Source: Beta vulgaris subsp. vulgaris
Lineage: Eukaryota; Streptophyta; Magnoliopsida; Caryophyllales; Amaranthaceae
NCBI RefSeq assembly: GCF_026745355.1
Contig: NC_079204.1
Coordinates: 2,829,603-2,893,602 of the forward strand
DNA length: 64,000 nucleotides
Direction of reading: 5' to 3'
Shown: piece after piece, positions 49,825 through 59,152 of the stretch
Position numbering within the stretch: position 1 is the first letter of the stretch
Layout: every line of letters starts with the position of its first letter
Program-made: the position numbers and the translations under genes
Notes under the pieces: generated by a model
Told to the model about the DNA's origin: nothing
Databases searched by the model: none
Seen by the model: the letters and a program-made list of their open reading frames with translations, nothing else

Positions 49825-49911
49825 TGGGGTGAGAGAGGCTCGAACTCTCGACCTCAGGATCACTCAACTTAGCTATGAGACCTACGCGCTAGCCAACTGC
49901 GCCACCACCCC
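49825..49911 (-). tRNA. tRNA-Met (CAT), elongator, with intron
   Basis: The minus strand folds as a cloverleaf. Acceptor stem GGGGTGG pairs with TCACCCC; the D arm is GCGC-AGTTGGCTA-GCGC; anticodon loop CTCATAA; T arm GAGAG-TTCGAGC-CTCTC; discriminator A. An intron of about 13 bases (GCTAAGTTGAGTG) lies one base 3' of the anticodon, the position and type known for plant elongator tRNA-Met. A U31-U39 mismatch below the loop is normal for this tRNA. No CCA is encoded, as expected for a nuclear gene. Confidence 0.93.
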
Positions 49912-50729
49912 TTGTTGAGAAATTAGCTTACAGAACAATTATATTCATGATTATGCCTTTGTAGTGGTCAGTAGCTTAAGTTTCGTTGAGCATGAGCCCA
50001 CTTCTCGTTTAACCAAGAAGTACTACATATCTATTTTTTCAGGAAAACGGTATCCACATTTAGATACACGCAAAATCGTAAAGAATATGATGTTTTACTA
50101 GACTTCTATGCACTAGTGTCGTACTTCCTCTGGTTTTATATATTTACCTACTTTTTTTTTTGGATTGTTTTTTTATTAGTGTGATTATGATTCGAATCTT
50201 AATTGTTAAGTTAAAATGACCTTTATTGAAATAGTTCTTTTATGAATAGAGTATTTCTTAAACCGCGAATTAATATAGAGCTACAATATGGAGTAGATTA
50301 AGAATTCTTTTAACGAGAAAATAATGGAAAAAACTTCATACATAGTTTGTCCCAATTACATGCTTACATAGAAGTTTTTCTTTTCCCATTCGTTATAATA
50401 AATATGATAATAATTCATGTAATAATTGTCTTTTCGAGGTCAAGAAATGCCAAGTATTTTGCAATGAGTTTGTTCATGTCACACTATTAGACAATTGTAT
50501 GTGCGTACATCACAATCGACCTAAAGAAATTGTATATATATACTCCCTTCATTTTCTAAAATCAGAGAATCGTATTATGTGCATACATATTATTATAATG
50601 TTGTCAAAAAAATAAATCAGGCTAAAATAAAAGAAAGACCAATAACAATCTCAAGTGTATACTGCATATAAAAAGTAAGAAGGATATTAGGAGCAAAGAA
50701 AATCATTCACTCCTCGTTTTTATATTATA
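49912..50729. other. Intergenic DNA
   Basis: AT-rich, no gene recognised. A Stowaway-like end (tactcccttcattttctaaaa) occurs near 50540 without a clear partner. Confidence 0.5.
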
Positions 50730-51148
50730 CGGTTTTTTCACCAAATATTCCGAGTTTTCAGAGATAAAATTCACGAAGTATCCTCATACTTTTGAAAATA
50801 GACGTGGTACCCCTCAATTTCACAATAATACACTAAAATGCCTTTAATGACTAAGAGCGCTAACCGCCGTTAGTTATCAACCCTAATCTTCTGTTTTAAA
50901 CCCGTCGGTTTTCAAACCCATCCCCCAGCCCAACCCGATCGATTTTTGCGGGTTAGGAGTAGTTAGGGTTAAGGTAGGGTTAGAAGTTAGCATTTAGTTA
51001 GGTTAATTAGGGTTTAATTAGAGTTAGTTAGTCATTAAAGACATTTGGGTGTATTATTGTAAAACTGAGGGGTACCCCGTGTATTTTCAAAAGTGTAAGG
51101 TAACTCGTGAATTTTCTAAAAACTCGGGGTATTTGGTGAAAAAAACCA
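50730..51148. mobile_element. Foldback Mutator-like non-autonomous element, 419 bp
   Basis: Starts CGGTTTTTTCACCAAATATT, and the right end in reverse complement starts TGGTTTTTTTCACCAAATAC. A perfect 9-bp duplication TATATTATA flanks it (50721-50729, 51149-51157). Arms continue inverted through aggggtaccccgtgtattttc-type text to the ctaatc/gattag middle. It is the shortest member of the family that includes 3728-4718 and 59153-60109. Confidence 0.8.
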
Positions 51149-51182
51149 TATATTATAGTACATGTAATAAGAGACTATACTA

Positions 51183-51427
51183 CCTCTGTATTTTTTTTGT
51201 TGCACCATTTGCTTTTTCGCATTTGCCGAGACGATTTTTTGAACGTCAATATCTCTTATTGAGTGTAAGTAAAAATTATAAAAATTTGATATTTGGAATC
51301 CTCGCATTGAGACGAATCTAACAAGACCCCACTTGACTATGCTTTTTTCTTATATAATAATGCGAGATAGCTTAACAAAGTTGGTTGATGAATAGTACCA
51401 CAAAATCAAATGGTGCAACTAAAAAAG
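51183..51427. mobile_element. Stowaway-like MITE, about 245 bp
   Basis: TA-flanked. Left text TTTTTTTTGTTGCACCATTTG is mirrored at the right by CAAATGGTGCAACTAAAAAA. The middle has the cgagacga...gacgaatctaacaagacccc block common to this MITE group in the window. The open frame across it is not a gene. Confidence 0.6.
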
Positions 51428-51501
51428 TAAGGTGTTTTTATCATATACCCAGTTAACTTACAATTTTACCAAACTATCCTTGCACATCGAAATGTTTGTC
51501 T

Positions 51502-51640
51502 TTTTTTTTTTTTTTTGATCCATATGAGCATGAAGGCAATATATATAGAGTACAAAGAAGGCCAGGGGATGGGGGATTCGAATCTGTAACCTTGTTCACA
51601 ACACCTCAATCTTAACCACTAGGTCAAAACATCTTTGATT
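51502..51640 (-). mobile_element. tRNA-derived SINE, 139 bp, with 13-bp target duplication
   Basis: On the minus strand it starts with ttttgacctagtggttaaga (A-box-like), then ggttacagattcgaatcccc (B-box), a short body, and ends in a poly(A) tail (T run at 51502-51516 on the plus strand). Identical 13-bp repeats GAAATGTTTGTCT flank it at 51489-51501 and 51641-51653. This is the classic mark of LINE-driven retroposition. No coding capacity. Confidence 0.85.
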
Positions 51641-51653
51641 GAAATGTTTGTCT

Positions 51654-52824
51654 ATTATTCATGCATGGAATTCACTTCATGTCCCCCTTTCCCTATTATT
51701 ATTAATCATACATGATCAAAAGCATGGCGACCCATTTCCTTGAAAAACAACCCTTGATGTAATAAAAGTATGGAACCATAAATCCATAACATACCATGAA
51801 GCACTATAACATACTTGCCACAACATGACAAACCTTGTTATACAGGTCCCATCATGCAAGATCATATACTACTATACATCTTTCTTTTTTCCAACTTTTG
51901 AAACATGTATCATTCAAAAAAAGCCTTAGAATTCTTAAGAAACAAGTTCTAGATCTGTTTTTTTTTTTCTTCTTTCCCATATTGTGCTTATATTACTATA
52001 CTTACTTCAAATGATTTCAAGTCAAAGATGCCAAATTTAGTTGGAAAATAATTTGATCACCTAGCTACTACTTACAAACAAAGCATGTTCTTCATTCTAC
52101 ATGTCTCAGATCAAATTATAACATCTTTATTATTGATCATATATAGTTTCTGTCTGATGACAGGTGCAGGATCTTCTATATTATGTTCAGAAAGCAAAAT
52201 AAGGCGTGTGGTCCATCGATCTGTCTTTTAGACTAGCTAGAATTGCTTTTCTTTCTAATCATAAAATATGATAAAATTATATTGGTAGTTAGCTCATCAC
52301 CATAACTTTACATTCTGTAAGGTTCCTGAGCTTCAGGAAATCCTGAAATCTTTTTTTGGCACTCATTTCATGAAAAATCGTTAGCTTTTTCTGCTGCTTA
52401 TATCATCATTATACAATATCTTAAATTTTATTGGTCATAGAGAAGTATATACTGCATGTAAATATGCTAACATAGTAGCATAATTTGCAAAAGTAGTAGT
52501 CCAAATTCTCATCTATGGTCCCCTATTAACTTTCTTGAAATGTGGATTTGCAAGTTGAAACTGAGCTAAAATGATAGAATTTTTCTTGAGCTACAATAAT
52601 ATCATACTACGCAGATGTTACCCTTTTCAAATTAATTTTCCTTAAACATAGAAGAATATTTGGTTAATTCAGTTTGTTCAAATACAGATCAATTTTTATA
52701 ATTTGTTGAATTGTGTATCAATTTTGTTGAGACATGTATATTAGGACGACTAAGACTCATGTAGCCAATCCCACAAATTAGGATCAAAACTTTGGCATTG
52801 TTATTGTTATTGTAACGAGCATGT
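51654..52824. other. Intergenic DNA
   Basis: AT-rich, no gene, RNA or bounded element recognised. Confidence 0.55.
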
Positions 52825-52829
52825 ATTCT

Positions 52830-52969
52830 TGTTAAGAATAAGATTAGGGTAAAATTGTTGCCTTCTCATTGATGATTTACACTATATATATATGTATACA
52901 CATAAGGAAACCTCTATACATAGAATAACAAATATAGGGAAACTTCCCTCTAAAGATATATTCCTATCA
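52830..52969 (-). repeat. 3' LTR of the copia element, 140 bp
   Basis: In element orientation it starts TGATAGG and ends CTTAACA, and is identical by eye to the other LTR. It contains a TATA-like run, tacatatatatatagtg. Its first three bases (TGA) are also the stop codon of pol. Confidence 0.95.
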
Positions 52970-55900
52970 CCCCCCCTCAAGTTGGACATGGGTAGGATCA
53001 AGAATGCCCAACTTGGATAACAAGAGATCGAACTGCGTTTTCCCAAGTGCTTTAGTGAAAATATCTGCAAGTTGCGCCTTGGTGGAAACATACGAAGGTG
53101 AAATGAGACCATCAACAATGGCATCACGCACAAAATGACAATCAACCTCAATATGCTTTGTGCGCTCATGAAAGACCGGATTTTTCGCAATATGCAAAGC
53201 AGACTGACTATCACAGTATAGAGGAATAGCCTTGGGATGCTGAATACCCAAGCTCAATAAAAGCGCCTTCAACCATTTCAACTCACATGTAAGAGAGGCC
53301 ATAGAGCGATACTCAGCCTCAGCAGATGAACGAGAAACCGTGGGTTGCTTCTTGGTCTTCCAGGAAATAGGAGAAGAACCTAAGAAGACAAGCCATCCTG
53401 ACAGAGAACGTCGGGTAATGGGACAAGCAGCCCAATCAGAATCACACCAACCCTGTAATGAAAGATCACCATCGGCACACAAAAGAACACCCTGGCCAGG
53501 AGTGCCCTTCAGATAGCGAACCACACGCAGAGCAGCCTCCCAGTGCTCACTACGTGGGGCCTGCATAAACTGAGAAAGAACATGTACAGAGTAGGCTAAG
53601 TCAGGACGAGTTACCGCCAAGTAAATAAGACGTCCCACAAGACGACGATATGCAGCAGGATCAGATAACAAGGGGCCAGAAGCAAGAGCCAAACGATGAT
53701 GTTGCTCAATGGGAAACCCACTCGGTTTAGAACCCAACAAGCCGGTTTCAGCGATAATATCCAGAGTATATTTTCGCTGACAAAGAAAAATGCCGGAGGA
53801 ACTACGAGCCACCTCAATCCCAAGAAAATATTTTAAGGGACCCAAATCCTTCATTTTAAAGCAATCAGACAAATAAGATTTGAAGGAGGAGAGAGCAGCG
53901 GAATCGTTACCAGAGATAATGAGATCATCAACATAAACGAGCACATTGAGCTGAACAGACTGTCGTGTATAAGTGAAGAGAGAATAATCAGAGTAGGACT
54001 GGAGAAAACCATAATCTCGTAACGCAGTGACGAGCTTGGCAAACCAACACCGGGGGGCTTGTTTCAAACCATAGAGAGATTTGCACAGACGACAGACCAG
54101 ATTGGGGTTGGAACAAGCAAAACCAGGAGGAAGCTTCATATAAACCTCCTCTTCCAAATCACCATGAAGAAAAGCATTGTGAACGTCCATCTGATGAAGT
54201 TCCCAATTCTTAGAAGCAGCAATAGTAAGAAAGGCCCGAACAGTAGTCATTTTTGCAACAGGAGCAAATGTCTCAGTATAATCAATACCAGCTTCCTGAT
54301 GATTACCCAAAACAACCAATCGAGATTTCAGACGCTCAACTGCACCAGTGGACAAAAACTTAGTGCGATAAACCCATTGACTCCCCAGAGCACGTTTTCC
54401 AGGAGGGAGTTCCTCCAATGTCCAAGTGCCATTGGCCTCTAGGGCCTGTATTTCGTCCTGCATGGACGCTTTCCACGCATCACTCCGCATAGCCTCCTTA
54501 AAGGACCTCGGTTCAGAAGTAGAAACAACAGCTGCAACAAACTTCAAATAATTTGCAGAAAAATTTGAACAATTTATATAGTGAGCCATAGGATAAGGAG
54601 TACCTGAAGGAAGAGATGGAGAGGAAGTAGAGACAGACGGGCCAGCAGAAACAACAGTGTGCGTGACATAATCCTTGAGCAATACCGAGGGAGCCTTAGA
54701 GCGCATCCCACGGCCCAATGTAGAAGAGGAGTCCGAAGGCCCAGATGACACGCTGGGCGAAGAAGTAACACGCGGCTCAGATGAGCCCAGCAAGGACACG
54801 GGTGGCCCAGGGGAACTGGGCTGACTAGCGGTGGGCTGGTCAGTGAGATTGAGAGGTGGGGCGAGAGAGTTAACGGGCTGGGCGAGAGAGTTGTGAGGCT
54901 GGGCGAGAGAGTTTGTGGGCTGGGCAGCATTTTCGGTGGGCTGGACATGAGGAGATGGGGACGGGTCATGAGAAAGAGGAGAATTTGGGCTAGAAATAGG
55001 CGGCTCATTTGTGGGTTCAATGGAAGGAACAAGGGGGGGCTCTTTTGTGGGTTCATTAACAGAATTTTCAGAAATTGGAGAGAAGGAATTTGTGAGATCA
55101 AGAGAGTCAGCGAAATCATCATGAACAAAATCAGTATGGGGCACCAAATTGTGAGCATCAATGTTAACATCATCAGGCGAAACAAACGGATACACATCCT
55201 CAAAAAATTTAACATCCCTAGAGACAAAAAATTCTTTGGTATCAAGATCAAACAACCGCCACCCCTTCTTCCCAAAAGGATATCCCACAAAAACACACTT
55301 CCGACTACGACTAGCAAACTTATCACCTTTAGTTTTGTGATTATGAGCAAAACAAAGGCACCCAAATGTACGAATAGCAGCATAGGCAGGAGTAAAGCCA
55401 AAAAGAACATGAAAGGGAGATTTGTTATTTAAGAGAGGAGAGGGAGTACGATTGATCAAATGAACAGCAGCAAGAATACTTTCCCCCCAGAAATAAATAG
55501 GAAGATTGGCTTGAAAACGTAAGGCACGACCCACATTCAATATATGTTGATGTTTGCGTTCGACTCTCCCATTTTGTTGAGGAGTAGCAACACAAGAGGT
55601 TTGAAAAACAATGCCAGATGCAGAAAAATAATCAAGTAGACAATTGAATTCAGTACCATTGTCACTTTGAACAAGTTTAATAGTTTGAGAGAATTGACGG
55701 TCAACCATGGCTATAAAACTCATAAACATGCCAAACACTTCAGTTTTATCCTCCATTAAATAAACCCAAACAGCTCTAGAAAAATCATCAACAATAGTCA
55801 AAAAATAACGAGCACCACAAGAAGATACATGTCTGTAAGGTCCCCACAAATCACAATGAATCTTTTCAAAAATACGACTAGTTTTACTGTCACTCAAAGG

Positions 55901-56989
55901 AAACTTCTCTCTAGTGTGCTTAGCACGAAAACAAACCTCACATGCTTTATTCGACAAACGACCTACATGACCACATAGAGGAGGTAGTAACTTCACCACT
56001 TTCTCTGAAGGATGACCCATACGACGATGCCACAAGTCAAACTCGGAAGATGCCCCAGTTACAGTTGCCACATGCACACTGTCATCTCCATTGAAGTAGT
56101 AAAGCCCGTCTACCTTACGACCCGTTCCAATCAGTTCCTTCATGTGGTCCTGTATAGCACACATAGAAGAGTTAAATTGAACAAAACACTGCAAATCATT
56201 AGAAAGTTGAGCAACAGAAAGTAAACTACAGCCAAACTGAGGTACAAGAAGAACATTAATAAGAGTGATAGATGCAGACAACTTCACTGAACCCTTCTGA
56301 GTAGCAACAACAGTGCTACCATTGGGAAGACCGACAGGACAGGGAGAGATAGAAACCAAATCAAACATGCCAGAGATAGTATCAGTAACGTGATGAGTAG
56401 CACCACTGTCAATAATCCAAGAAGTGGAAAGAAACTTACCACTAAGACGATCATCAGAAACCTTGGCAGAGCCAAAAATACCAGCAAGAGCCTTCCATTG
56501 CTCGGGAGTAAATAAAGTGGAAGGAGCATCACCCGAAGAAGAAGCCGAAACTGAGCCAGCCACGGCGTTGGCCGTAGCCTTCACCCCGCCACGACCCCGA
56601 CCAGTCGAGGACTTAGAAACACGAGACTTGGGATCCGAACCTTCGGGATATCCCACCAATTCGTAGCACGTACTCACATCATGGCCATGTTTTTTGCAGT
56701 GAGAACAGGCCAATAACGTCCAACATCGAGACACATCATGTCCCATCTTATGGCAATGAGAGCAAGGAGACCTGTCTGTGGACCCCTTACCACGCCCAGC
56801 AGGTGCGCGAACAGAGAACCCGAGGACTGCAGGAGCCTCGTCGGCCGAAGACTTGACGGTGCGCACACGTTCTTCTTGGACTACCAAGTGATACGCACGG
56901 TCAAGACTAGGAAGGGGTTCGGTCGACAGAATTTGGGTGCGCAACCTCGCATAATACTCAGAATATAACCCCATAAGAAATTCATGCAA
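52967..56989 (-). CDS. Copia gag C-terminus plus pol polyprotein
   Basis: Open for 1340 codons directly after the gag stop, in the same frame; the first codon is TTG, so it has no obvious start of its own. Order (rough residues): FLMGL gag motif 4-8; two zinc knuckles of CX2CX4HX4C type at 76-89 and 95-108; aspartic protease DSGATHH at 194-200; GAG-pre-integrase LWHRRMGHPS with the HHCC zinc finger; integrase core with DLWGPYRH, SDNGTEF and the RVERKHQ glutamate; a Pro/Ser-rich linker; reverse transcriptase with APVAKMTTVRAFL, QMDVHNAFLHGDL, SLYGLKQAPRCW and the catalytic YVDDL; RNase H with WCDSDWA, SRSSAEAEYRSM and ADIFTKAL. No further stop or frameshift. The stop codon is the first triplet of the 3' LTR. 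Confidence 0.93.
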   Translation of the reverse strand: MHEFLMGLYSEYYARLRTQILSTEPLPSLDRAYHLVVQEERVRTVKSSADEAPAVLGFSVRAPAGRGKGSTDRSPCSHCHKMGHDVSRCWTLLACSHCKKHGHDVSTCYELVGYPEGSDPKSRVSKSSTGRGRGGVKATANAVAGSVSASSSGDAPSTLFTPEQWKALAGIFGSAKVSDDRLSGKFLSTSWIIDSGATHHVTDTISGMFDLVSISPCPVGLPNGSTVVATQKGSVKLSASITLINVLLVPQFGCSLLSVAQLSNDLQCFVQFNSSMCAIQDHMKELIGTGRKVDGLYYFNGDDSVHVATVTGASSEFDLWHRRMGHPSEKVVKLLPPLCGHVGRLSNKACEVCFRAKHTREKFPLSDSKTSRIFEKIHCDLWGPYRHVSSCGARYFLTIVDDFSRAVWVYLMEDKTEVFGMFMSFIAMVDRQFSQTIKLVQSDNGTEFNCLLDYFSASGIVFQTSCVATPQQNGRVERKHQHILNVGRALRFQANLPIYFWGESILAAVHLINRTPSPLLNNKSPFHVLFGFTPAYAAIRTFGCLCFAHNHKTKGDKFASRSRKCVFVGYPFGKKGWRLFDLDTKEFFVSRDVKFFEDVYPFVSPDDVNIDAHNLVPHTDFVHDDFADSLDLTNSFSPISENSVNEPTKEPPLVPSIEPTNEPPISSPNSPLSHDPSPSPHVQPTENAAQPTNSLAQPHNSLAQPVNSLAPPLNLTDQPTASQPSSPGPPVSLLGSSEPRVTSSPSVSSGPSDSSSTLGRGMRSKAPSVLLKDYVTHTVVSAGPSVSTSSPSLPSGTPYPMAHYINCSNFSANYLKFVAAVVSTSEPRSFKEAMRSDAWKASMQDEIQALEANGTWTLEELPPGKRALGSQWVYRTKFLSTGAVERLKSRLVVLGNHQEAGIDYTETFAPVAKMTTVRAFLTIAASKNWELHQMDVHNAFLHGDLEEEVYMKLPPGFACSNPNLVCRLCKSLYGLKQAPRCWFAKLVTALRDYGFLQSYSDYSLFTYTRQSVQLNVLVYVDDLIISGNDSAALSSFKSYLSDCFKMKDLGPLKYFLGIEVARSSSGIFLCQRKYTLDIIAETGLLGSKPSGFPIEQHHRLALASGPLLSDPAAYRRLVGRLIYLAVTRPDLAYSVHVLSQFMQAPRSEHWEAALRVVRYLKGTPGQGVLLCADGDLSLQGWCDSDWAACPITRRSLSGWLVFLGSSPISWKTKKQPTVSRSSAEAEYRSMASLTCELKWLKALLLSLGIQHPKAIPLYCDSQSALHIAKNPVFHERTKHIEVDCHFVRDAIVDGLISPSYVSTKAQLADIFTKALGKTQFDLLLSKLGILDPTHVQLEGG
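52970..52980 (-). other. Polypurine tract
   Basis: The minus strand reads TTGAGGGGGGG directly before the 3' LTR, the usual site for plus-strand priming. It also encodes the last residues of pol (ending EGG). Confidence 0.85.
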
Positions 56990-57553
56990 TTATTGTGTTT
57001 CCCGGCGAGATTCATGATAAGCCCCGGCATGACAAGATGAACAACAAGTACATGTAATTAATGGTTCATGTTTCGACAATTCTTCCCACAACACATTTAA
57101 TTTACCATAATACGTGGAAACACTCATAGATTTAGTTTGTTCGCAACGCGCAATACTAGATTTTATTTGATGAATTCGGGGGCCATTAACAGTAGCAAAT
57201 CGGGTTTTAAGATGAAGCCATAATTTACGAGCCTCACTAAACTTAGTGAGCATACCTTTTACATCGGGATCAATGGTGTTCATGATCCAGGAGACAAGCA
57301 TGGCGTTCACGGTGAGCCAGTCAGACTCGGTGTAGGGCGCGACTGGGCCGGTAATGGTGCCGTCGAGAAAAGCCATTTTTCGTCGAGCTTGAAGCGCGAG
57401 TTGTAAATCTCCAGCCCAATCATCATAATTATCTTGGCGAAGACGAGTGGGTGTGATATAGTCACCAGGGCGATCACCATGGCTAAGAAAAAAGGGGCTC
57501 GTGATATCAAGTTTTGGTGAAGCAACGTCACCGGAAGATTTGTCGCCTGTCAT
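56990..57553 (-). CDS. Copia gag, N-terminal part (ends at an in-frame stop)
   Basis: 187 aa from the ATG at 57553 to TAA at 56990-56992. It has the standard copia capsid order: an N-terminal region with ITPTRLRQDNYDDWAGDLQLA, then LVSWIMNTIDPDVKG, LWLHLKTRF and the IHQIKSSIARCEQTKSMSV region, then YYGKLNVLWEELSKHE and a Cys-rich segment. In related elements the same frame continues without a break into the FLMGL motif. Here FLMGL lies five codons after the TAA, in the same frame. So the stop cuts gag near its end, before the zinc knuckles. It is either a disabling point mutation or a readthrough signal; the former is the simpler reading. Confidence 0.85.
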   Translation of the reverse strand: MTGDKSSGDVASPKLDITSPFFLSHGDRPGDYITPTRLRQDNYDDWAGDLQLALQARRKMAFLDGTITGPVAPYTESDWLTVNAMLVSWIMNTIDPDVKGMLTKFSEARKLWLHLKTRFATVNGPRIHQIKSSIARCEQTKSMSVSTYYGKLNVLWEELSKHEPLITCTCCSSCHAGAYHESRRETQ

Positions 57554-57596
57554 GAAGAAGGCGGCCGAGAGAGAGAGAAAAAAAAATTTGATTAGG

Positions 57597-57608
57597 GCTC
57601 CGATACCA
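57597..57608 (-). other. Primer-binding site for initiator tRNA-Met
   Basis: Directly after the 5' LTR the minus strand reads TGGTATCGGAGC. The usual plant copia site is TGGTATCAGAGC, complementary to the 3' end of initiator tRNA-Met; one base differs. Confidence 0.8.
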
Positions 57609-57748
57609 TGTTAAGAATAAGATTAGGGTAAAATTGTTGCCTTCTCATTGATGATTTACACTATATATATATGTATACACATAAGGAAACCTCTATACAT
57701 AGAATAACAAATATAGGGAAACTTCCCTCTAAAGATATATTCCTATCA
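57609..57748 (-). repeat. 5' LTR of the copia element, 140 bp
   Basis: Same sequence and length as the 3' LTR. It would carry the promoter; the TATA-like tacatatatatatagtg is the visible candidate. Confidence 0.95.
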
Positions 57749-57753
57749 ATTCT

Positions 57754-58289
57754 CTACGTCCTTAAATAGAGTGCCCATTTCTTTGAAGCATAAGTATTAA
57801 GAAAAAATTATATGTAGCGGCTTAGTTGTATTAAATCATAATTAAATATATAAATTGGTATATTTTTTATGAATTGTGTATTAAGGAGAGAGAATGTGAG
57901 CCATATGAAAAAGTGGGAGATATTTTAAAAATTCAAAGCAAAATAATAATTTAATTGGCGGACTCATACCAAATAAGAAAATCTATTTGGAACAAATATA
58001 AATGGGAAATTTCCTCAGGTACCCCTGATGTTTGACGTGATTCTCAAATTACCCCTCACATTTGAGAAATTTCTCAAATACTCCTGAATTTTGTGTTTGG
58101 GATCAAAATACCCTTATCATACACCGAAATTCAAGTGCATTGATTTCCTAAGGTAACCTTGAAACTTAGACTTTGAACTTCAAATTTCAATAAGGGTATT
58201 TTGATAATTAAGCCAACCCTTAAAGATACCTCAGGAAATTTCCTACTATAAATAGAAAAAACGGACACTTTATTTAGAAACGGAGGAAG
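57754..58289. mobile_element. Stowaway-like MITE hit by the copia element (right part)
   Basis: The right terminus in reverse complement, CTTCCTCCGTTTCTAAATAA, matches the text directly right of the copia insertion (ctctacgtccttaaatagag). Removing the retrotransposon and one ATTCT copy restores a left end beginning at TA 52824-52825. The right end abuts TA at 58290-58291. The copia element thus sits about 4 bases inside the MITE terminus. Another element, 58005-58243, lies within it. Confidence 0.65.
58005..58243. mobile_element. Nested MITE with GGAAATTTCC termini, about 239 bp
   Basis: The left end GGAAATTTCCTCAGGTACCC is mirrored at the right by GATACCTCAGGAAATTTCC with one mismatch. Further inverted similarity is seen in the caaaatacccttat/ataagggtattttg pair. 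Target duplication and class are unclear. Confidence 0.6.
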
Positions 58290-58291
58290 TA

Positions 58292-59152
58292 TATTATAAT
58301 TATATTAATTAAGACCAGTTCATATCACACCGTGTGTTATTGTAGCAAACAAAACTTTATTGATTAATGATCTAACTCTATGTTTTCCTAAAAGATGCCC
58401 TGTGCTAAACATTTATAAGAACAAAATAATTCTTGGTTCTTGCTCTATTTCTTGTTGTACTTAATTATTTCAGCATGCTGACAATTTTCTCCTGGAACTA
58501 ACAAGAGGAATTTGAATTATATTGTCTTTACAACTGTCCTATAATACCTAGGACAATTATATATATTTCTTTCTAATATATGAGAAGATTTAGATTCTTA
58601 CAGATCAAAATTCCATTGCGAATTATTACTTATTAGATGAATTTATTTACTGTTAATCTAGCATACTCATATTTATATAGATTTAAATCATCTTTAGAAT
58701 GAAGAAGATTTCTGCATGCAATGTATGGCTGCCTACTAAATACCATGTACCTTAAACAAACAAAAAAAAAAGTCATAATTACAGACTTAAGTGGAACTAT
58801 TTACCTAAATTATTGCATTTTGATCGTGAGGAATTTAAGCATATGTCTTGTTGTTCTTGGAAAAACTGAGTTTAACAGGGTAGTTGAAAAATGAGAATGA
58901 TTGTCTGCTTTATGAGGTTGAGCTAAATTATCTAGATTCTGTTAACCGCCCCTCCTAATTATAGACCTGTTTGTGACCCTACAATCTTTGATTAAAGTCT
59001 CTTATTGAGAATCATCCCACACAAATTAAAGTTTCTACACAAAGTTCCCCACCTGACATAAATGTCTTAGGAATGTCACGTGTACGTGACAGTGACGGTA
59101 ATAATACTAATACATTTTTAGTCAAATATGTGTTTTTTTTTTTTTACTTTTT
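58292..59152. other. Intergenic DNA
   Basis: AT-rich; no gene or bounded element recognised. Confidence 0.55.

Larger units (their letters stand above)
52830..57748 (-). mobile_element. Ty1-copia LTR retrotransposon, 4919 bp, nearly intact
   Basis: Identical 140-bp LTRs (TG...CA) bound the element, flanked by the 5-bp duplication ATTCT (52825-52829, 57749-57753). It has a primer-binding site next to the 5' LTR, a polypurine tract next to the 3' LTR, and gag and pol in one frame in copia order (protease, integrase, reverse transcriptase, RNase H). The small size and very short LTRs recall the Ale/Retrofit-type copia elements, but the lineage is not established. Identical LTRs point to a recent insertion. 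One in-frame stop separates gag from pol. Confidence 0.95.

Noticed and set aside
54574..55410. 278-codon Leu-rich minus-strand frame inside the copia element
   Set aside because: Overlaps the pol frame in another phase; the pol reading carries all family motifs.
54893..55432. 179-codon + strand frame within the copia element
   Set aside because: Antisense shadow of the low-complexity linker and integrase end.
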